Assembly (NCBI RefSeq): GCF_018771565.1 | Contig: NZ_CP076326.1 | Span: forward strand, 124,001-188,000 | Direction: 5' to 3' | Length of the DNA stretch: 64,000 nt | Source of the DNA: Thermoflexus hugenholtzii | Lineage (GTDB): Bacteria; Chloroflexota; Anaerolineae; Thermoflexales; Thermoflexaceae | In this document: positions 36,811 to 44,680 of the stretch, piece after piece | How the letters are laid out: every line of letters starts with the position of its first letter | Position numbering within the stretch: the first letter of the stretch is position 1 | Notes under the pieces: model-generated | The model's database searches: none | Told to the model about the DNA's origin: nothing | The model's input: only the letters and a program-made list of their open reading frames with translations | Position numbers and translations under genes: made by a program

Positions 36811-36836
36811 TTGTAGGAGGGGCTTTCGCCCCTCTC
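36811..36836 (+). repeat. Short copy of the GTAGGAGGGGCTTTCGCCCC repeat
   Basis: GTAGGAGGGGCTTTCGCCCCTC forms a hairpin (GGGGC with GCCCC around TTTC) and matches the first module of the composite repeats at 24281-24470 and 39757-39935. It lies in the intergenic space between two divergent genes. Confidence 0.6.
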
Positions 36837-36921
36837 CCGATGTTCGATTTTGCCACAGAATGGGGCCGACGCGACTCCGTCTAAGAGGCGGGGAGGATCC
36901 GGCGCCGGAGAGGGCTTGGGC

Positions 36922-37764
36922 GTGGACTGGCAGGAGCGGTTGCGGGCGTATCAGGCGGACCGGGTCTCGGGGGCCATGGCCCTGGCGGATCAGGCCGCGT
37001 GGATCCTGGAGGCGTGGGCGCAGGCCGCCCCGGCGGAACGGATGGAGGACCTCCGCGCCGGGCTGGAGGCGTTGCTGGCCGCCCTGCACGCCGCGCACCC
37101 GGATATGGCCCCGCCGCTGCATCTTGCCGCCGCCGCCCGGCGGGCGCTGGCGGAGGCCCCCGATCCTCCGGCCGCGCGAGCGGCGCTCTCCGCGGCCGCT
37201 CGGGCCTTCCGGGAGCGGCTGGAGGCCCATGAGGAGGCGGCGGCCCGGCACGCGGCGGCCCTCCTGCATAGGGCCCGCGTGATCATGACCCACTCCCGCA
37301 GCGGCACCGTCCTCCGTGCCCTGGCCTTCCTCGCCCGGGAGGGCCATCCCCTGGAAGTGATCTGCCCCTTCTCGGAACCCGGTGGGGAGGGCCGACGGAT
37401 GGCGGAGGACGTGGCCGCCCAGGGTCACTCCGCCCTCCTCCTCCCGGATCTGGTGGCCCTGCAATGGCTGCCGGAGGTGGATCTGGTCCTGGTGGGGGCC
37501 GACGCCTGGGATGCGGAGGGGATCGTCAACAAGGTAGGGACGCGGGCCATCGCCCGGCTGGCCCGGGCGTTCGGACGGCCCTGCTGGGCGGTGACGGTCT
37601 CTGAGAAGCGCTGGCCGCCGGAGGCCGGCCTTCATCCCGCCCGCCGCCCGACCCCTCTCCCCCGGTCTGCAGAGGAAGCCCGGTGGTTCGAGTTCATCCC
37701 CTATGCCGAGCTGACCGGCCTGATCCGGGAGGACGGGCCGCACCCGGGCGGGCCACCCCCATGA
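36922..37764 (+). CDS. eIF2B alpha/ribose-1,5-bisphosphate isomerase-like protein
   Basis: A 280-residue protein of the eIF2B-alpha/beta/delta-like sugar-phosphate isomerase superfamily. The helical N-terminal part (DRVSGAMALADQAAWILEAW) leads to the Rossmann-like part with VIMTHSRSGTVLRALAFLA, EVICPFSEPGGEGRRMAEDVAAQG, and VDLVLVGADAWDAEGIVNKVGTRAIARLA. Relatives include ribose-1,5-bisphosphate and methylthioribose-1-phosphate isomerases; the precise substrate is not known. The GTG before DWQERLRAY with a GGAGAGGG upstream is taken as start; a longer form of 24 more residues is possible. Confidence 0.8.
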   Translation: MDWQERLRAYQADRVSGAMALADQAAWILEAWAQAAPAERMEDLRAGLEALLAALHAAHPDMAPPLHLAAAARRALAEAPDPPAARAALSAAARAFRERLEAHEEAAARHAAALLHRARVIMTHSRSGTVLRALAFLAREGHPLEVICPFSEPGGEGRRMAEDVAAQGHSALLLPDLVALQWLPEVDLVLVGADAWDAEGIVNKVGTRAIARLARAFGRPCWAVTVSEKRWPPEAGLHPARRPTPLPRSAEEARWFEFIPYAELTGLIREDGPHPGGPPP

Positions 37765-37885
37765 CCAAGGTCCTACCGCCCGGCCCGGCCTTCTGGATTA
37801 CACTGAGAAACAGAGCCTCCCTGCCTCGAGGACGGAACGGTCCAGGGCCGGGAGAGGACCCGATGATCTCAGGAGTGGAGCCCGG

Positions 37886-38035
37886 ATGCGCAATCGGATT
37901 CGGGAGCGGGGGCAGGGGCTGGTGGAATACGGCTTGCTCATCCTGTTGATTGCGCTGGTCGTCCTGGTGGCCCTGACCGTGTTCGGGCAGTCGGTCTCCT
38001 CTTTGTATTCCCAGGTGGTCTCCAGCTGGCCCTGA
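37886..38035 (+). CDS. Flp/Fap-type pilin, orphan
   Basis: A 49-residue gene. After the basic MRNRIRERG leader comes QGLVEYGLLILLIALVVLVAL, which fits the Flp pilin class III signal (Gly before the cleavage site, Glu at +5 and Tyr at +6 of the mature protein) followed by a hydrophobic stem, and then a short polar tail ending in QVVSSWP. Flp pilins are exported and assembled by Tad machinery; no tad genes are in the window. AGGAG lies 12 bases before the ATG. Good family match in spite of the small size. Confidence 0.82.
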   Translation: MRNRIRERGQGLVEYGLLILLIALVVLVALTVFGQSVSSLYSQVVSSWP

Positions 38036-38268
38036 GCGCCTCGCGCCGGAGCACCTTCAATCGCCCCCAGCGCGGCTTGCCGCGCATCTCGCCTCATCGG
38101 GCCCGCAGACGCCGAGCTTCCTCGTCCGCTGATTCCTTTCCGGCAAGCGGAGGGCTTCCTCGTCTTTTCACGGATCGACCCTTCGGGTTTACAATCTAAC
38201 CCACGGACGCCGCGCGGCGCATCCGGTGTGGATTGTGGAGAACCCAAGATCGTGCGAGGAGGAACGGC

Positions 38269-39639
38269 ATGCCCTTTCCCCCCACGCCGATGACCATCCG
38301 CTGTCCGTTCTGCGGTCAGCCGGTGCAGGTCCCGGTCCGTCAGATCATCGACGTTTCGGAGGAGCCTCCGCTCAAGCGGTTGCTTCTGGCCGGGCGTCTC
38401 AACGCCTTCGTCTGCCCCCGGTGCGGCAACCGGGTGAGCTTCGCCGCGCCCTTCCTGTATCACGACCCGGAGAAGGAGCTGGCCTTCGTCTTCATCCCGA
38501 TCCAGGCGGACCTGAAGGAGACCGACCGCCAGCGTATCGTGGGGCAGCTCGTGGAGACGGTGTTGCGCCAGTTGCCCCGGGAGAAGCGCAAGGCCTATCT
38601 GCTCCAGCCCAAGGAGTTTTTCACCATCCCGAGCATGCTGGAGGCCATCCTCCGGGCCGATGGCTACACAGATGAGGACCTCAAGGCCATGGAGGAACGG
38701 ACGCTCCTGCTGCATCGCCTCCTGAACGCCCGGCGCATCGAAGACGCGGAGGAGATCATCCGGGAGAACGCCGAGAAGATGAACGGCGAGTTCTTCCGGC
38801 TCTTCCAGGAAGCTCTGGCGGCGGTCCAGGAGGAGGGCTCGGCGGAGGAGTTCGCGCGTCTGATGGCCATCCGGGATCGCCTGCTGGAGCTCACCCCTTA
38901 TGGGCAGATGGTTCGGGCTCGGACGCAGGTGGTGGAGAAATTCACCCGGGCGCCCAGCTCAGAGACCCTGCTGGAGGCGCTACTGGAGGCTCCGGATGAG
39001 GCGACCCGCCGGACCCTGGTGGCCCTGGGCCGTCCCTTCCTGGACTATCGCTTCTTCCAGAACCTGACGCGTCGGATCGAGGAGGCGGAGCAGGCCGGGC
39101 GCGCCGAGGAGGCCGAACGCCTGATCGCCCTGCGCCGGGAGATCCTCGAGGCCCGCGAGGCGGTGGATCAGGAGATCCAGCGGGTATATGAGGAGCGGGC
39201 CCGTCTGATCCGGGAGCTCCTGAGCGCCCCCTCGGAGCGCGAGCTGCAGGAGCGGCTGGTCCAGCACCTCGCCGAGCTGGACGACATCTTCTTCGATGTC
39301 CTGCAGATGAACATCCGGGCGGCTCTGGAGGAGGGGGAGACCCGGCTGGCCCAGGCCCTGGACCTCCTGGGGCGGATCGCGATGGCCGTTCTGCAGCAGA
39401 CGCTGCCGCCCGAGCTGCGGCTGCTCAACGCCCTGCTCAACACCCCCTCCGAGGAGGGGCGCCGTCGGCTCCTGGAGCGCAACCGCCGCCTCCTGACCCC
39501 GGAGTGGCTCCAGTGGCTGCAGCAGATGGAGGGGCGCATGCGGGAGGAGGGGCGGGCGGAGGTCGCCGAGCAGATCGCCGCCATCCGCACCATGGCCGAA
39601 CAGGTCGCCGCCACCCCGGCCATCCTCCGCCCTTCCTAA
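38269..39639 (+). CDS. CpXC domain protein with long helical C-terminus
   Basis: A 456-residue cytoplasmic protein. The N-terminal about 130 residues form a CpXC domain: TIRCPFCGQPVQVPV and FVCPRCGNRVSFAAPFLYHDPEKELAFVFIP contain two Cys-Pro-x-Cys knuckles. From about 140 onward the sequence is almost entirely charged helix with many Glu-Arg pairs (for example RRIEEAEQAGRAEEAERLIALRREILEARE), suggesting coiled coil or helical repeats, and no catalytic motif. The family is frequent in Chloroflexota and has no settled function. The ATG follows GAGGAGGAACGGC. Confidence 0.8.
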   Translation: MPFPPTPMTIRCPFCGQPVQVPVRQIIDVSEEPPLKRLLLAGRLNAFVCPRCGNRVSFAAPFLYHDPEKELAFVFIPIQADLKETDRQRIVGQLVETVLRQLPREKRKAYLLQPKEFFTIPSMLEAILRADGYTDEDLKAMEERTLLLHRLLNARRIEDAEEIIRENAEKMNGEFFRLFQEALAAVQEEGSAEEFARLMAIRDRLLELTPYGQMVRARTQVVEKFTRAPSSETLLEALLEAPDEATRRTLVALGRPFLDYRFFQNLTRRIEEAEQAGRAEEAERLIALRREILEAREAVDQEIQRVYEERARLIRELLSAPSERELQERLVQHLAELDDIFFDVLQMNIRAALEEGETRLAQALDLLGRIAMAVLQQTLPPELRLLNALLNTPSEEGRRRLLERNRRLLTPEWLQWLQQMEGRMREEGRAEVAEQIAAIRTMAEQVAATPAILRPS

Positions 39640-39756
39640 CCGGCTTCCGCCGCGACCTTTTTCGCTATGGCGAGGGAGAAAGGCCGTCCACGAATGGAGC
39701 ACGCATACACGAATGAGGAGAAGCGGAGGCTCCGAAGGAAGCGTTCGTGGATGGCC

Positions 39757-39935
39757 CCCCTCCTTGTCGGAGCGGCTTTCGCCGCCACCCTATGGGATCG
39801 ATGACAGGGGTTCGGGGCTGAAGCCCCTCCCGTAAGCCGAAATTCATTTCGGCATCCGTGTTGTAGGAGCGGCTTTCGCCGCGACCTTCGTGTTATCGAA
39901 GACGGAGGTTCGGGGCGAAAGTCCCTCCTACACAA
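39757..39935 (-). repeat. Composite palindromic repeat, copy B
   Basis: Reverse-oriented counterpart of the element at 24281-24470. On the minus strand the order is GTAGGAGGGACTTTCGCCCC, CCTCCGTCTTCGAT, GGTCGCGGCGAAAGCCGCTCCTAC, ACGGATGCCGAAATGAATTTC (palindrome at 39836-39853) and a further GGGGCTTCAGCCCC module. Another GTAGGAGCGGCTTTCACCGCG module follows on the plus strand at 39948-39968. These fill most of the 360-base gap between the CpXC and PyrK-like genes; no gene is seen there. Confidence 0.75.
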
Positions 39936-40000
39936 AGATCAACCCTGTAGGAGCGGCTTTCACCGCGAACCTTGCTTGCGTCGCGAAGAGGCGTAAGGAG

Positions 40001-40828
40001 ATGAACCTTCCCGTAGGCGAATCGACCTCGGAGCGGGCATGGGAGGGGAACCCCATTCGGTTCCCCATGGGCGGTGCCGGGGGGCCGCCCCGGGCCGCCC
40101 GCGTGGTCCGGGTGATCCCGGAAAGCGAGCGGGTGAAGACCCTGATCCTCGACCTGCGGCTCCCGGCTCAGCCCGGCCAGTTCGTCATGGTCTGGCTGCC
40201 CGGCTATGAAGAGAAACCCTTCAGCCTGGCCGAGGCGGACCCGGTGGGGCTGACGGTGGCGCGGGTGGGCCCTTTCTCCGCCGCCCTTCATCATCTGGAG
40301 CTGGGGGATCCGGTATGGATCCGGGGGCCTCTGGGGCGCGGGTTCACCCTGGAGGGACGGCGGATCCTGCTGGTCGGCGGGGGATATGGGGTGGCGCCGC
40401 TGGCCTTCCTGGCTCGGGAGGCCCTCGCCCGGGGCATGGAGGTCACCGCCCTCACCGCCGCCCGCACCGCCGCGGACGTGCTGTATCGGGAGCGTTTTCG
40501 CGCCCTGGGCGCTCGGGTGGTCGTCGCCACGGAGGACGGCTCCGCCGGGGAGAGGGGGCGCGCCCCGGAGGTCGCCCGCCGCCTCCTGGAACAGGAGCCC
40601 TACGATGCCCTCTACGGATGCGGCCCGGAGGGGATGCTGGAGGCCTTGCGGGCCCTGGCGGCCGAGCGAGGCCTCCCCGCCCAGCTCAGCTACGAGGCCT
40701 ACATGCGGTGCGGCATCGGCCTGTGTGGATCCTGCGAGCGGGAAGGCCGGGTGCTGTGCCTCGAAGGCCCGGTGCTCCGCTTCGCCCCCGATGGAGGTCC
40801 CCCGGAGGAGGGGACGGGCTTTGCGTAA
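40001..40828 (+). CDS. Dihydroorotate dehydrogenase electron-transfer subunit-like (PyrK-like) flavoprotein
   Basis: A 275-residue iron-sulfur flavoprotein. FAD-binding residues are in KPFSLAEAD and the NAD domain begins at ILLVGGGYGVAPLAFLAREAL. The C-terminal C-x4-C-x2-C-x7-C set in MRCGIGLCGSCEREGRVLC matches the 2Fe-2S site of PyrK, which passes electrons from dihydroorotate dehydrogenase B to NAD+. No pyrD lies next to it, so related hydrogenase or sulfhydrogenase gamma subunits remain possible. About 20 residues of the N-terminus are variable and the start is uncertain. Confidence 0.72.
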   Translation: MNLPVGESTSERAWEGNPIRFPMGGAGGPPRAARVVRVIPESERVKTLILDLRLPAQPGQFVMVWLPGYEEKPFSLAEADPVGLTVARVGPFSAALHHLELGDPVWIRGPLGRGFTLEGRRILLVGGGYGVAPLAFLAREALARGMEVTALTAARTAADVLYRERFRALGARVVVATEDGSAGERGRAPEVARRLLEQEPYDALYGCGPEGMLEALRALAAERGLPAQLSYEAYMRCGIGLCGSCEREGRVLCLEGPVLRFAPDGGPPEEGTGFA

Positions 40829-40861
40829 ACCCGGAGCCGGCCTGGTTGCGGGATCTTCCCG

Positions 40862-41383
40862 ATGATCGGTCCTTTTGTCTTCTGCCCTCGTTGTGGCGCC
40901 CGCCTGGCCCAGCAGTTCCTCTTCGGTCGGGAGCGACCGGTCTGCCCGGCCTGCGGCTACATCGTGTTCTACGATCCCAAGGTGGCGGTGGGGGCGCTGG
41001 TGGAGCACGAAGGGAAGGTGTTGCTGGTGCGCCGGCGTTACGATCCGGGCAAGGGGGGCTGGGCCCTCCCGGCCGGGTTCGTGGAGATCGACGAGGGGCC
41101 GGTGGCGGCGGCCATTCGGGAATGCCGGGAGGAGACCGGGCTGCTCATCCGCATCTGCGGCCTGCTGGACGTCTTCGCCGTCCCGACGGATCCCCGGGGT
41201 CCTGCGGTGTTCATTGTATATCGGGGGGTTCCGGTTGCGGGGGATCTGCGGCCGGGGGATGACGCCCTGGAGGCGGGCTTCTTTCCGCCGGACGGGTTGC
41301 CTTCCCCCCTGGTCTTCGCCAGCACCCGCCGGGCTCTCTGGCGCTGGCGCCGGGGAAAAGGGTTCGAGGGGAGGAGGTTCTGA
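40862..41383 (+). CDS. Nudix hydrolase with N-terminal zinc ribbon
   Basis: A 173-residue pyrophosphohydrolase. The N-terminus has two zinc knuckles, CPRC and CPAC, as in NudC-like and ADP-ribose pyrophosphatase-like proteins. The Nudix box GFVEIDEGPVAAAIRECREETGL follows the G-x5-E-x7-RE-x-x-EE-x-G pattern and binds the catalytic metals. Substrate not decided by sequence. 33 bases after the PyrK-like gene, same strand. Confidence 0.92.
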   Translation: MIGPFVFCPRCGARLAQQFLFGRERPVCPACGYIVFYDPKVAVGALVEHEGKVLLVRRRYDPGKGGWALPAGFVEIDEGPVAAAIRECREETGLLIRICGLLDVFAVPTDPRGPAVFIVYRGVPVAGDLRPGDDALEAGFFPPDGLPSPLVFASTRRALWRWRRGKGFEGRRF

Positions 41384-41412
41384 GCGTAGAATGGAAGAGG
41401 GGAGGTGGGAAG

Positions 41413-41985
41413 ATGGCACGGGCGGTGACGGTGGAGGGCGTTCGGTTTGAGCGCTATGAGGCCTTCCGGAAGTGGGCGGAGGGCCAGCCGGGCTACTGGA
41501 TCCTCGTGCGGGGGGTCCCCATGCCGAGCCCATCCCCTTCGCGTAAACATCAAAAGATCTCGTTGCGTCTGCTCCTGCATCTCGTGGAAGCGGTTCTCCG
41601 GCCCGGGCTGGGGGAGGTATATGCCGCGCCCCTGGATGTGAAGCTGGGGGAGGACACAGTGTATCAGCCGGATCTGCTGGTGGTGTTGCGGGAGCATGCG
41701 GACCGGCTGCGGGAGACGCACATCGAGGGGGCGCCGGATTTGGTGGTGGAGGTGGTTTCGCCGTCGACGGCGTATCTGGATCTCCTGGAGAAGCGCTATG
41801 ACTACGGGCGAGCAGGGGTGCGAGAATACTGGGTGGTGGATCCGGAGACGCGGATGGTGGAGGTGTATGGATTGGAGGGGGAGCGGCTGGTGCTTTTAGA
41901 GGGAGCGCGTGGGACGGGACGGGTGCGCAGCCGTCTGATCCCCGGCTTGGAGGTGGACGTCGCGGATCTCTTCCGGGACCTGTGA
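41413..41985 (+). CDS. Uma2 family (DUF820) PD-(D/E)xK nuclease-fold protein
   Basis: A 190-residue member of the Uma2 family, very abundant in Cyanobacteria and Chloroflexota and of uncertain role. The putative nuclease motif is seen in YQPDLLVVL (Asp) and APDLVVEVVSPSTAYLDLLEKRYDYGRAGVREYWVVDPE (E-V-V-S and K near the active site). ATG after GGAGGTGGGAAG. First of a string of small accessory genes. Confidence 0.9.
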   Translation: MARAVTVEGVRFERYEAFRKWAEGQPGYWILVRGVPMPSPSPSRKHQKISLRLLLHLVEAVLRPGLGEVYAAPLDVKLGEDTVYQPDLLVVLREHADRLRETHIEGAPDLVVEVVSPSTAYLDLLEKRYDYGRAGVREYWVVDPETRMVEVYGLEGERLVLLEGARGTGRVRSRLIPGLEVDVADLFRDL

Positions 41986-42084
41986 TCGAAGACACGTCGG
42001 GAGGGCGGAGGCGGCTTCGGCGCTGGCGGCGCGTGTGGATCTGCGGAGCGAGAAGGCTCTCCACCGATTCGGGAGAGGGGCGGA

Positions 42085-42495
42085 ATGAAGGTGGCGATCG
42101 AGGTCCTGAAGCGAGAGATCCTGGAGCGGCTCCGGCCGCTGGATCCCGAGCGGGTGATCCTCTTCGGTAGCTACGCCTGGGGACACCCGACGGAGGACAG
42201 CGATATCGATCTCTACATCGTCACCAAAGATGATTTTCTGCCCCAAAGCTACGAGGAGAGGCGGGAGCTGGTGCGGCGGGTGTCCCGGGCGCTCTGGGAC
42301 CTCCGGCTGCGCGTCCCGATGGATCTGATCGTGCATACGCGGCCGATGAGCGAGCGATTCTTCCGGAACGGGGGCTCCATGGCCCGGGAGATTCAGGAAA
42401 GGGGGATCGTGTGGTATGAGTCGGGAGATCGCCCGGGAATGGTGGAGATCGGCGGAGGCCGACCTTCGGACGATCGAGCGGATCCCGGACGGTGA
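42085..42495 (+). CDS. MNT-type nucleotidyltransferase (partner of a HEPN gene)
   Basis: A 136-residue protein with a minimal nucleotidyltransferase domain: VILFGSYAWGHPTEDSDIDLYIVTKDD contains the GS...SDxD motif. The typical C-terminus ends about at IVWYE; the last about 25 residues overlap the following HEPN frame. Together with that gene it formed an MNT/HEPN pair of the toxin-antitoxin type, in which the MNT protein neutralises the HEPN RNase. A related MNT gene sits in the ribosomal operon of this window. Confidence 0.85.
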   Translation: MKVAIEVLKREILERLRPLDPERVILFGSYAWGHPTEDSDIDLYIVTKDDFLPQSYEERRELVRRVSRALWDLRLRVPMDLIVHTRPMSERFFRNGGSMAREIQERGIVWYESGDRPGMVEIGGGRPSDDRADPGR

Positions 42496-42526
42496 AGCCC
42501 TGACCCACGTCCTCGCTTCCCACATC
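42416..42526 (+). pseudogene. HEPN domain gene, truncated by palindromic repeat
   Basis: The frame starts with ATG inside the MNT gene and gives MSREIAREWWRSAEADLRTI followed by ERIPDGEALTHVLASH, the usual beginning of a HEPN protein (EW...AEADL). After about 37 codons it enters the palindromic repeat at 42527 and continues as non-HEPN sequence through the repeat. The rest of the domain, including the R-x4-6-H catalytic motif, is not found nearby. So the putative toxin is probably dead. Confidence 0.65.
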
Positions 42527-42591
42527 GTAGGACAACTGCTCGCAGTTGTCCTACAAGGCGGCCAGGCCCGACAAAATCGGGACACACCCCC
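42527..42591 (-). repeat. MITE-like palindromic element, copy 2
   Basis: Minus-strand copy of the element at 24611-24690: 13-base palindrome arms (GTAGGACAACTGC, TC, complement) at 42527-42554, then the linker and the end GACACACCCCC. About 60 of 65 aligned bases agree with copy 1 by eye, but the second terminal arm is missing. It begins exactly where the HEPN frame loses homology. Confidence 0.7.
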
Positions 42592-42647
42592 AAAGATCAG
42601 CCCGCGCAAGGCTCTTCCGGGACCTGGGATCGATGGGAGGAGGCGGG

Positions 42648-42854
42648 ATGGAGCCGCTGGACCGCATCACGGTGGACCCGGGGATCTGCATGGGCCAGCC
42701 GACCATTCGAGGGATGCGGATCACGGCCAGTGTCATCGTAAAGATGCTGGCCGCCGGTCGCTCCATCTCCGAGATCCTCGAGGCCTACCCGGAGCTGGAG
42801 GAGGAGGACGTCGATCAGGTCCTGAAATATACATCCTTCATGCCCCGGGATTGA
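42648..42854 (+). CDS. DUF433 family protein, orphan antitoxin-like
   Basis: A 68-residue protein: RITVDPGICMGQPTIRGMRITASVIVKMLAAGRSISEILEAYPELEEEDVDQVLKY is the complete DUF433 signature, a winged or ribbon helix DNA-binding fold. DUF433 genes are usually followed by a DUF5615 PIN-like toxin gene; here the next sequence is the end of an IS607-type element, so the partner is lacking. ATG after GGGAGGAGGCGGG. Confidence 0.85.
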   Translation: MEPLDRITVDPGICMGQPTIRGMRITASVIVKMLAAGRSISEILEAYPELEEEDVDQVLKYTSFMPRD

Positions 42855-42928
42855 AACGACAGATCCTCCGCCGGAGTCGCTGCGCGCTTTGTGGTTTCTC
42901 CATCAACCGTTCTGCAGCGCATCGTCAT

Positions 42929-44254
42929 TTATTTCACCCGCCTGGGGTGAAACTCATGACGGGCTGCTTCCTGCTTCATCGACCCATGGCTCGTAGACCG
43001 ACCCTCACGGGCCGTTCCGCCGCCAGAGGGATCTCCACAGGCGTCACTTCCCGGGGAACTCCCGGTAGGGCCTTTCAGGGCGGCCAACCCGTAGTTTCTC
43101 AGATTGAGGGCCGCGTTGAGATCCCGATCCACCTCCAGCCCGCACGCCCCACAGTGAAACACCCGCTGGGAAAGGGGGAGCGCAGGACCGACCCAGCCGC
43201 AGCGCGAGCACCGCTTCGTGGACGGGAAGTCCCGCGGCGCAATGAGGAGCACGGCCCCATACCAGGCGCACTTATACTCCAGCATCCGCCGGAAGGCCCC
43301 CCACCCCACATCCTGAATGGTCCGGGAAAGGCTCCCGTTCCGCGCCAAGCCCTGCACGTTCAGGTCTTCCACCACCAGAACCGGCTTGGCTTTCGCCAGC
43401 TCCGTGGTGACCTTGTGCAGGAAGTCCCGGCGGATGTTCCGAACCCGGCGGTGCAGCCGGGCCAGACGCAACACGGCCTTCTCGTAGTTGCGAGAGAAAA
43501 CCGTCCGCTTCCGCTCCTTACCCGTCTCCGGGTCTTGTTCCACCACCGTCTTCTTCTGCTTCCGCGAGAGCTGCTTCGAACGCTGCTTCAAAAGCCGCAA
43601 AGCCTTCGCCAGAGGCTTCGGGGCCTCCATCCGCGTTCCATCCGACAGCACGGCGAACGACTCCAGCCCCACGTCGATGCCCACCACATCCTCCGGGCCC
43701 CGGATCTCCCGGGGCTCGGGATCCGGGCGCTCCACCTCGCAGGTCAGGCTCACGAACCAGCGATCCGCCTCTCGGGAGATAGTCGCCGAGAGGATGCGGG
43801 CCTTCCCGGACTGAAGGAGCTCCAGGAGCTGGTCCGTCCGCTCCCTGGTGCGGACCTTGCCGATGCGAGGAAGCTGCACGTGCCGGGGAGTGACCCGGAT
43901 GGAGCCGGTCAGCCGGGCCTTGTTGTCCGCCAGAGCCTTCTTGCGTTTGAAGCGGGGGAAGCCGGCCCGGCCCTCCCGCCAGTTGCGGACAGCCCGCTCC
44001 AGATCCCGGAAGGCCTCCTGGGGGGCGCATTTGGACACCTCCACCCACCAGGGGGCGTGCTTCCGCTTCCACTCGTTCCAGTCCTTGTGGAGGTCCACCG
44101 CCGAGGGGATCTGCTCACCGCGCGCTTGGGCTTCCAAACAGCGGGCCAGGCCCCAGTTGTAGGCGAAGCGGGCGGCGCCCACGTGCTTCGCCAGGGCGAT
44201 CCGGGCCTCCCGGTTGGGGTCCAGCTCGAAGCGGAACGCCTGCTTGACTTGCAT
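42929..44254 (-). CDS. tnpB: RNA-guided endonuclease TnpB, IS607-associated
   Basis: A 441-residue TnpB, the ancestor-type relative of Cas12 that cuts DNA with a guide RNA from the element's end. N-terminal MQVKQAFRFELDPNREARIALAKHVGAARFAYNWGL is standard. RuvC acidic residues: Asp194 in VVGIDVGLESFAVL, Glu296 in VLVVEDLNVQGLARN, and Asp378 in DRDLNAALNL; the zinc finger CSRCGW...CGACG lies at 349-371. All are intact, so the enzyme may be active. A GGGAGGCAAT sequence before the ATG sets the start. A palindrome in the last codons (TTTCACCC, complement) may belong to the guide RNA scaffold. Confidence 0.93.
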   Translation of the reverse strand: MQVKQAFRFELDPNREARIALAKHVGAARFAYNWGLARCLEAQARGEQIPSAVDLHKDWNEWKRKHAPWWVEVSKCAPQEAFRDLERAVRNWREGRAGFPRFKRKKALADNKARLTGSIRVTPRHVQLPRIGKVRTRERTDQLLELLQSGKARILSATISREADRWFVSLTCEVERPDPEPREIRGPEDVVGIDVGLESFAVLSDGTRMEAPKPLAKALRLLKQRSKQLSRKQKKTVVEQDPETGKERKRTVFSRNYEKAVLRLARLHRRVRNIRRDFLHKVTTELAKAKPVLVVEDLNVQGLARNGSLSRTIQDVGWGAFRRMLEYKCAWYGAVLLIAPRDFPSTKRCSRCGWVGPALPLSQRVFHCGACGLEVDRDLNAALNLRNYGLAALKGPTGSSPGSDACGDPSGGGTAREGRSTSHGSMKQEAARHEFHPRRVK

Positions 44255-44341
44255 CCCATTGCCTCCCATGCTGGCCGGGCTCGTCTCCTGGCCGACCGAC
44301 GCCCATGTCGCCCCGAAGCGGCCATAGCCGCTTCCAGCAAG

Positions 44342-44680
44342 TCAAATCCGAACCACCTGGGGATCCCGCAGGATCCGTAGAAGTTTCTTTCGTTTTCCGT
44401 TCAGCCCGAAGCCGATTTCGGTCACCGCTTTAACCTCTGTCCAACCTTGTTCTTGGGCAAAGGCCTGAAGGCGTTGAACTTGCCGTTCCAGATCCTCTTT
44501 CTGGTCAGCGGAGGACACTCGGGCATAGCGCACAGGGATACCTTCTGGGTGAGGCGCTTCTACCCAGATGGTCCCAGCAGGCAATGGGCGGGCAGGGACA
44601 GGAAGCTTTCCTGCCCGAAACCACCGCCAGGCGGTGATATCGCTTATCCCCTGCTGACGAGCCCAATCTGAGAGTTTCAT
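44342..44680 (-). pseudogene. tnpA: IS607-family serine recombinase TnpA, C-terminally truncated
   Basis: 112 residues remain of a protein normally about 200 long. The N-terminal MerR-like helix-turn-helix is MKLSDWARQQGISDITAWRWFRAGKLP, followed by the resolvase catalytic region with VRYARVSSADQKEDLERQVQRL (serine nucleophile at 56 or 57). The frame stops just after LRILRDPQVVRI, where the family continues with the conserved VEHRDRLxRFG region. So the catalytic core is incomplete and the element could move only with help in trans. No continuation is found in other frames before tnpB. Confidence 0.8.

Noticed and set aside
36811..36836. Rho-independent terminator
   Set aside because: The hairpin lies between divergent genes and is not followed by a T-run; its sequence matches the dispersed repeat family instead.
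40001..40828. PaaE, the missing reductase of the phenylacetyl-CoA epoxidase
   Set aside because: The C-terminal cysteine pattern C-x4-C-x2-C-x7-C without a full plant-type ferredoxin domain is that of PyrK-like proteins; it is also 12 kb from the paa genes.
42416..44380. 654-codon plus-strand protein starting with the HEPN segment
   Set aside because: After about 37 codons the frame runs through a palindromic repeat and then antisense to tnpB, with no homology. Only the HEPN start is real and it is a fragment.
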